Shown: positions 51,301 through 51,504 of the stretch, one piece after another | How positions within the stretch are numbered: the first letter of the stretch is position 1 | How the letters are laid out: every line of letters starts with the position of its first letter | Assembly: GCA_015067545.1 (NCBI GenBank) | Contig: SVMG01000012.1 | Coordinates: 1-51,504, forward strand | From: Oscillospiraceae bacterium | GTDB lineage: Bacteria > Bacillota > Clostridia > Oscillospirales > Oscillospiraceae | Length of the DNA stretch: 51,504 nt | Direction of reading: 5' to 3' | Notes under the pieces: model-generated | Told to the model about the DNA's origin: nothing | Database searches by the model: none | Seen by the model: the letters and a program-made list of their open reading frames with translations, nothing else | Translations under genes and position numbers: made by a program

Positions 51301-51428
51301 TTATTCTTGCCGGAGGTAACGGAATCGGTGAACCAAGCGAAGGTGCTGCCAATGAGCATGGAGAAGCACAGCAACAAAGACAGTGCGCTCATCAGCAAAG
51401 CACGCTTGGTGCTTTTAGTTTTTGTCAT
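48387..51428 (-). CDS. Large exported protein: TasA-like head plus beta-helix, paralogue
   Basis: 1013 residues with the same design as its neighbour: SipW-type signal, TasA-like domain (about 30-225), linker DDSFGDDYDEDAWHPQM, and a beta-helix with many strand repeats (ITINGGTYIS-like, TIKDCSVEGC, TIENSSVKNSNV). Also shares FDADPSAYVASGFKAI with the neighbour. Start MTKTKST follows AAAGGAGGTCAT. First visible gene of the six-gene cluster, its promoter lying at or beyond the window edge. No sortase motif. Adhesin, fibre or matrix role inferred; no enzyme motif seen. Confidence 0.85.
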   Translation of the reverse strand: MTKTKSTKRALLMSALSLLLCFSMLIGSTFAWFTDSVTSGKNKIVAGNLDVELDYIKVVDGVATDWATVKDQTSIFDPNALWEPGHVEVVYLRVSNLGTLELKYQLGVNVYDEVVGKNEKGEDVRLSDHLVFTAIEITENDVASFSREEAKAAAGTVKGLKDYNGKTTRLEVGEKDYVALIVYMPETVGNEANYRGNVVPSIELGINLFATQYTAEDDSFGDDYDEDAWHPQMKVYNAADLQAALTNGGNYKLMENIDLDAAVTVPAGVTVTLDLGGKTITGTKGRDADNNRIHVLVNNGTLNLVGGTVKSAGADGGSAIYNEDGATLTIKDVTVYGAPLSNPVYPVSAYPSYGINNYGMMTVDGVTVKSYHGAIATGGNGVTVINDADIDVGLGTSTGITSYAIYSFEDGKVTVNGGKFAFTKQEVYVNGGNTFCELGTNPIMINGGTYISTSFSTGADREYVIKGGTFDADPSAYVASGFKAIDNNGVYYVVPENINTVVVTADQLADAISNGGVIAVMADIDMANSWTSVRPTKELTILGNGNTITNLNLPLLAGNVSTKLTIDGLTIADSVVAPAANENGLGSAAFVPYVDAAGYVTLTDCHIKNSTISATERAGGLVGYTSGSSLTIKDCSVEGCTITGVGGAAGLVAYSQSVTTIENSSVKNSNVTATEDRLGTKAPLAGAVIGTINANTALTNVTVSGNTVSNNNATAVLNQYAGRWVAGELTIDGAVVAATADDLADAFANGETNVNVAQDMTITGSTLSGAADDLTVTLGADTTVTVTSGAAASKDITITGDKSSTVVLVNTNPGYEGKLSYQDGANLTFKGITFDANEISGICARGGVVTFIDCFITGELEQTIASKFVFSGCTFDVGVTQVGYGCPDVVFEGCTFETDGYGIKIYKEANENVVNLTVKDCSFKNTGSDARSAILLDHILDGFSYNITVENCTFEGYTATPTATYNMWAERMIVADSFVKTADGQYIFSYQTGAEGGAYHKILTADKLVVTVQ

Positions 51429-51453
51429 ATTACCTATGACCTCCTTTTTTATT

Positions 51454-51491
51454 GTCGGTGCAAGCGCAAACCGCACTCCGTCAGCACCGAC
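51454..51491 (-). ncRNA. Intergenic hairpin, possible third relative
   Basis: GTCGGTGC...GCACCGAC stem about 26 bp upstream of the first beta-helix gene, with an inner TGCGGTTT like the inner loop of copy A. The match to copies A and B is partial and the UUCG hairpin is not seen before the window ends. Confidence 0.4.
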
Positions 51492-51504
51492 AAACGGAGG
51501 CAGT

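Noticed and set aside
51429..51504. Cyclic-di-GMP riboswitch before the beta-helix gene
   Set aside because: A GCAAACC string is present on the plus strand, but the gene is on the minus strand and the other conserved parts are missing.

Overview
The window looks like chromosome from a strictly anaerobic, endospore-forming gut Clostridia, most likely Oscillospiraceae or a close relative. The reasons are spoIVA and spmAB, two T-box leaders, ferredoxin-linked indolepyruvate oxidoreductase, an IreB protein, strong AGGAGG ribosome binding sites, TTG starts, and typical TTGACA-17-TATAAT promoters. Genus is not resolved. No rRNA, CRISPR array, prophage or intact insertion sequence was seen.

Layout. 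1-2.4 kb: rpmF and its DUF177 partner on the minus strand, then spoIVA. 2.5-6.3 kb: a Phe-type T-box leader with pheS-pheT. 6.3-8.1 kb: ireB, a small unknown gene and a secreted SH3/NlpC-P60 hydrolase. 8.1-10.2 kb (minus): a PHP-domain protein and a sorbitol-6-phosphate dehydrogenase-like SDR. 10.4-17.9 kb: a second T-box leader driving acyl-CoA ligase, Na+ symporter, iorA, iorB, paaK and a double-ACT protein. This reads as arylacetate salvage into aromatic amino acids, switched on by uncharged tRNA. 18.0-19.8 kb: a PadR-DUF1700-DUF4097 operon. 19.8-22 kb: a repeat-rich region with tRNA-Leu, a leader-peptide/attenuator in front of a KTR-like zinc protein, a small membrane protein and a structured non-coding stretch. 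22-28 kb: 5'-nucleotidase, DUF523, [4Fe-4S] aldo/keto reductase, mntP, a MATE exporter, spmAB and an AbrB regulator. 28-31 kb: polyprenyl-phosphate glycosyltransferase plus a polytopic partner. 31-37.6 kb: uvrA, a degenerate histidine kinase, radC and uvrB. 37.6-41.3 kb: an AraC regulator divergent from a GH29 fucosidase, then an FAD/Rieske oxidoreductase. 41.3-41.8 kb: tRNA-Pro flanked by tRNA fragments and palindromic elements.

41.9-51.4 kb is a minus-strand cluster of six exported proteins, most with TasA/camelysin-like, SipW-type signal regions. Two are very large proteins (about 1,010 and 1,060 residues) that join a TasA-like head to a long beta-helix. Nearly identical coding blocks and covarying intergenic hairpins connect the members. 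This cluster, probably a surface fibre or matrix system, and the T-box controlled ior/paaK operon are the two most interesting systems here.
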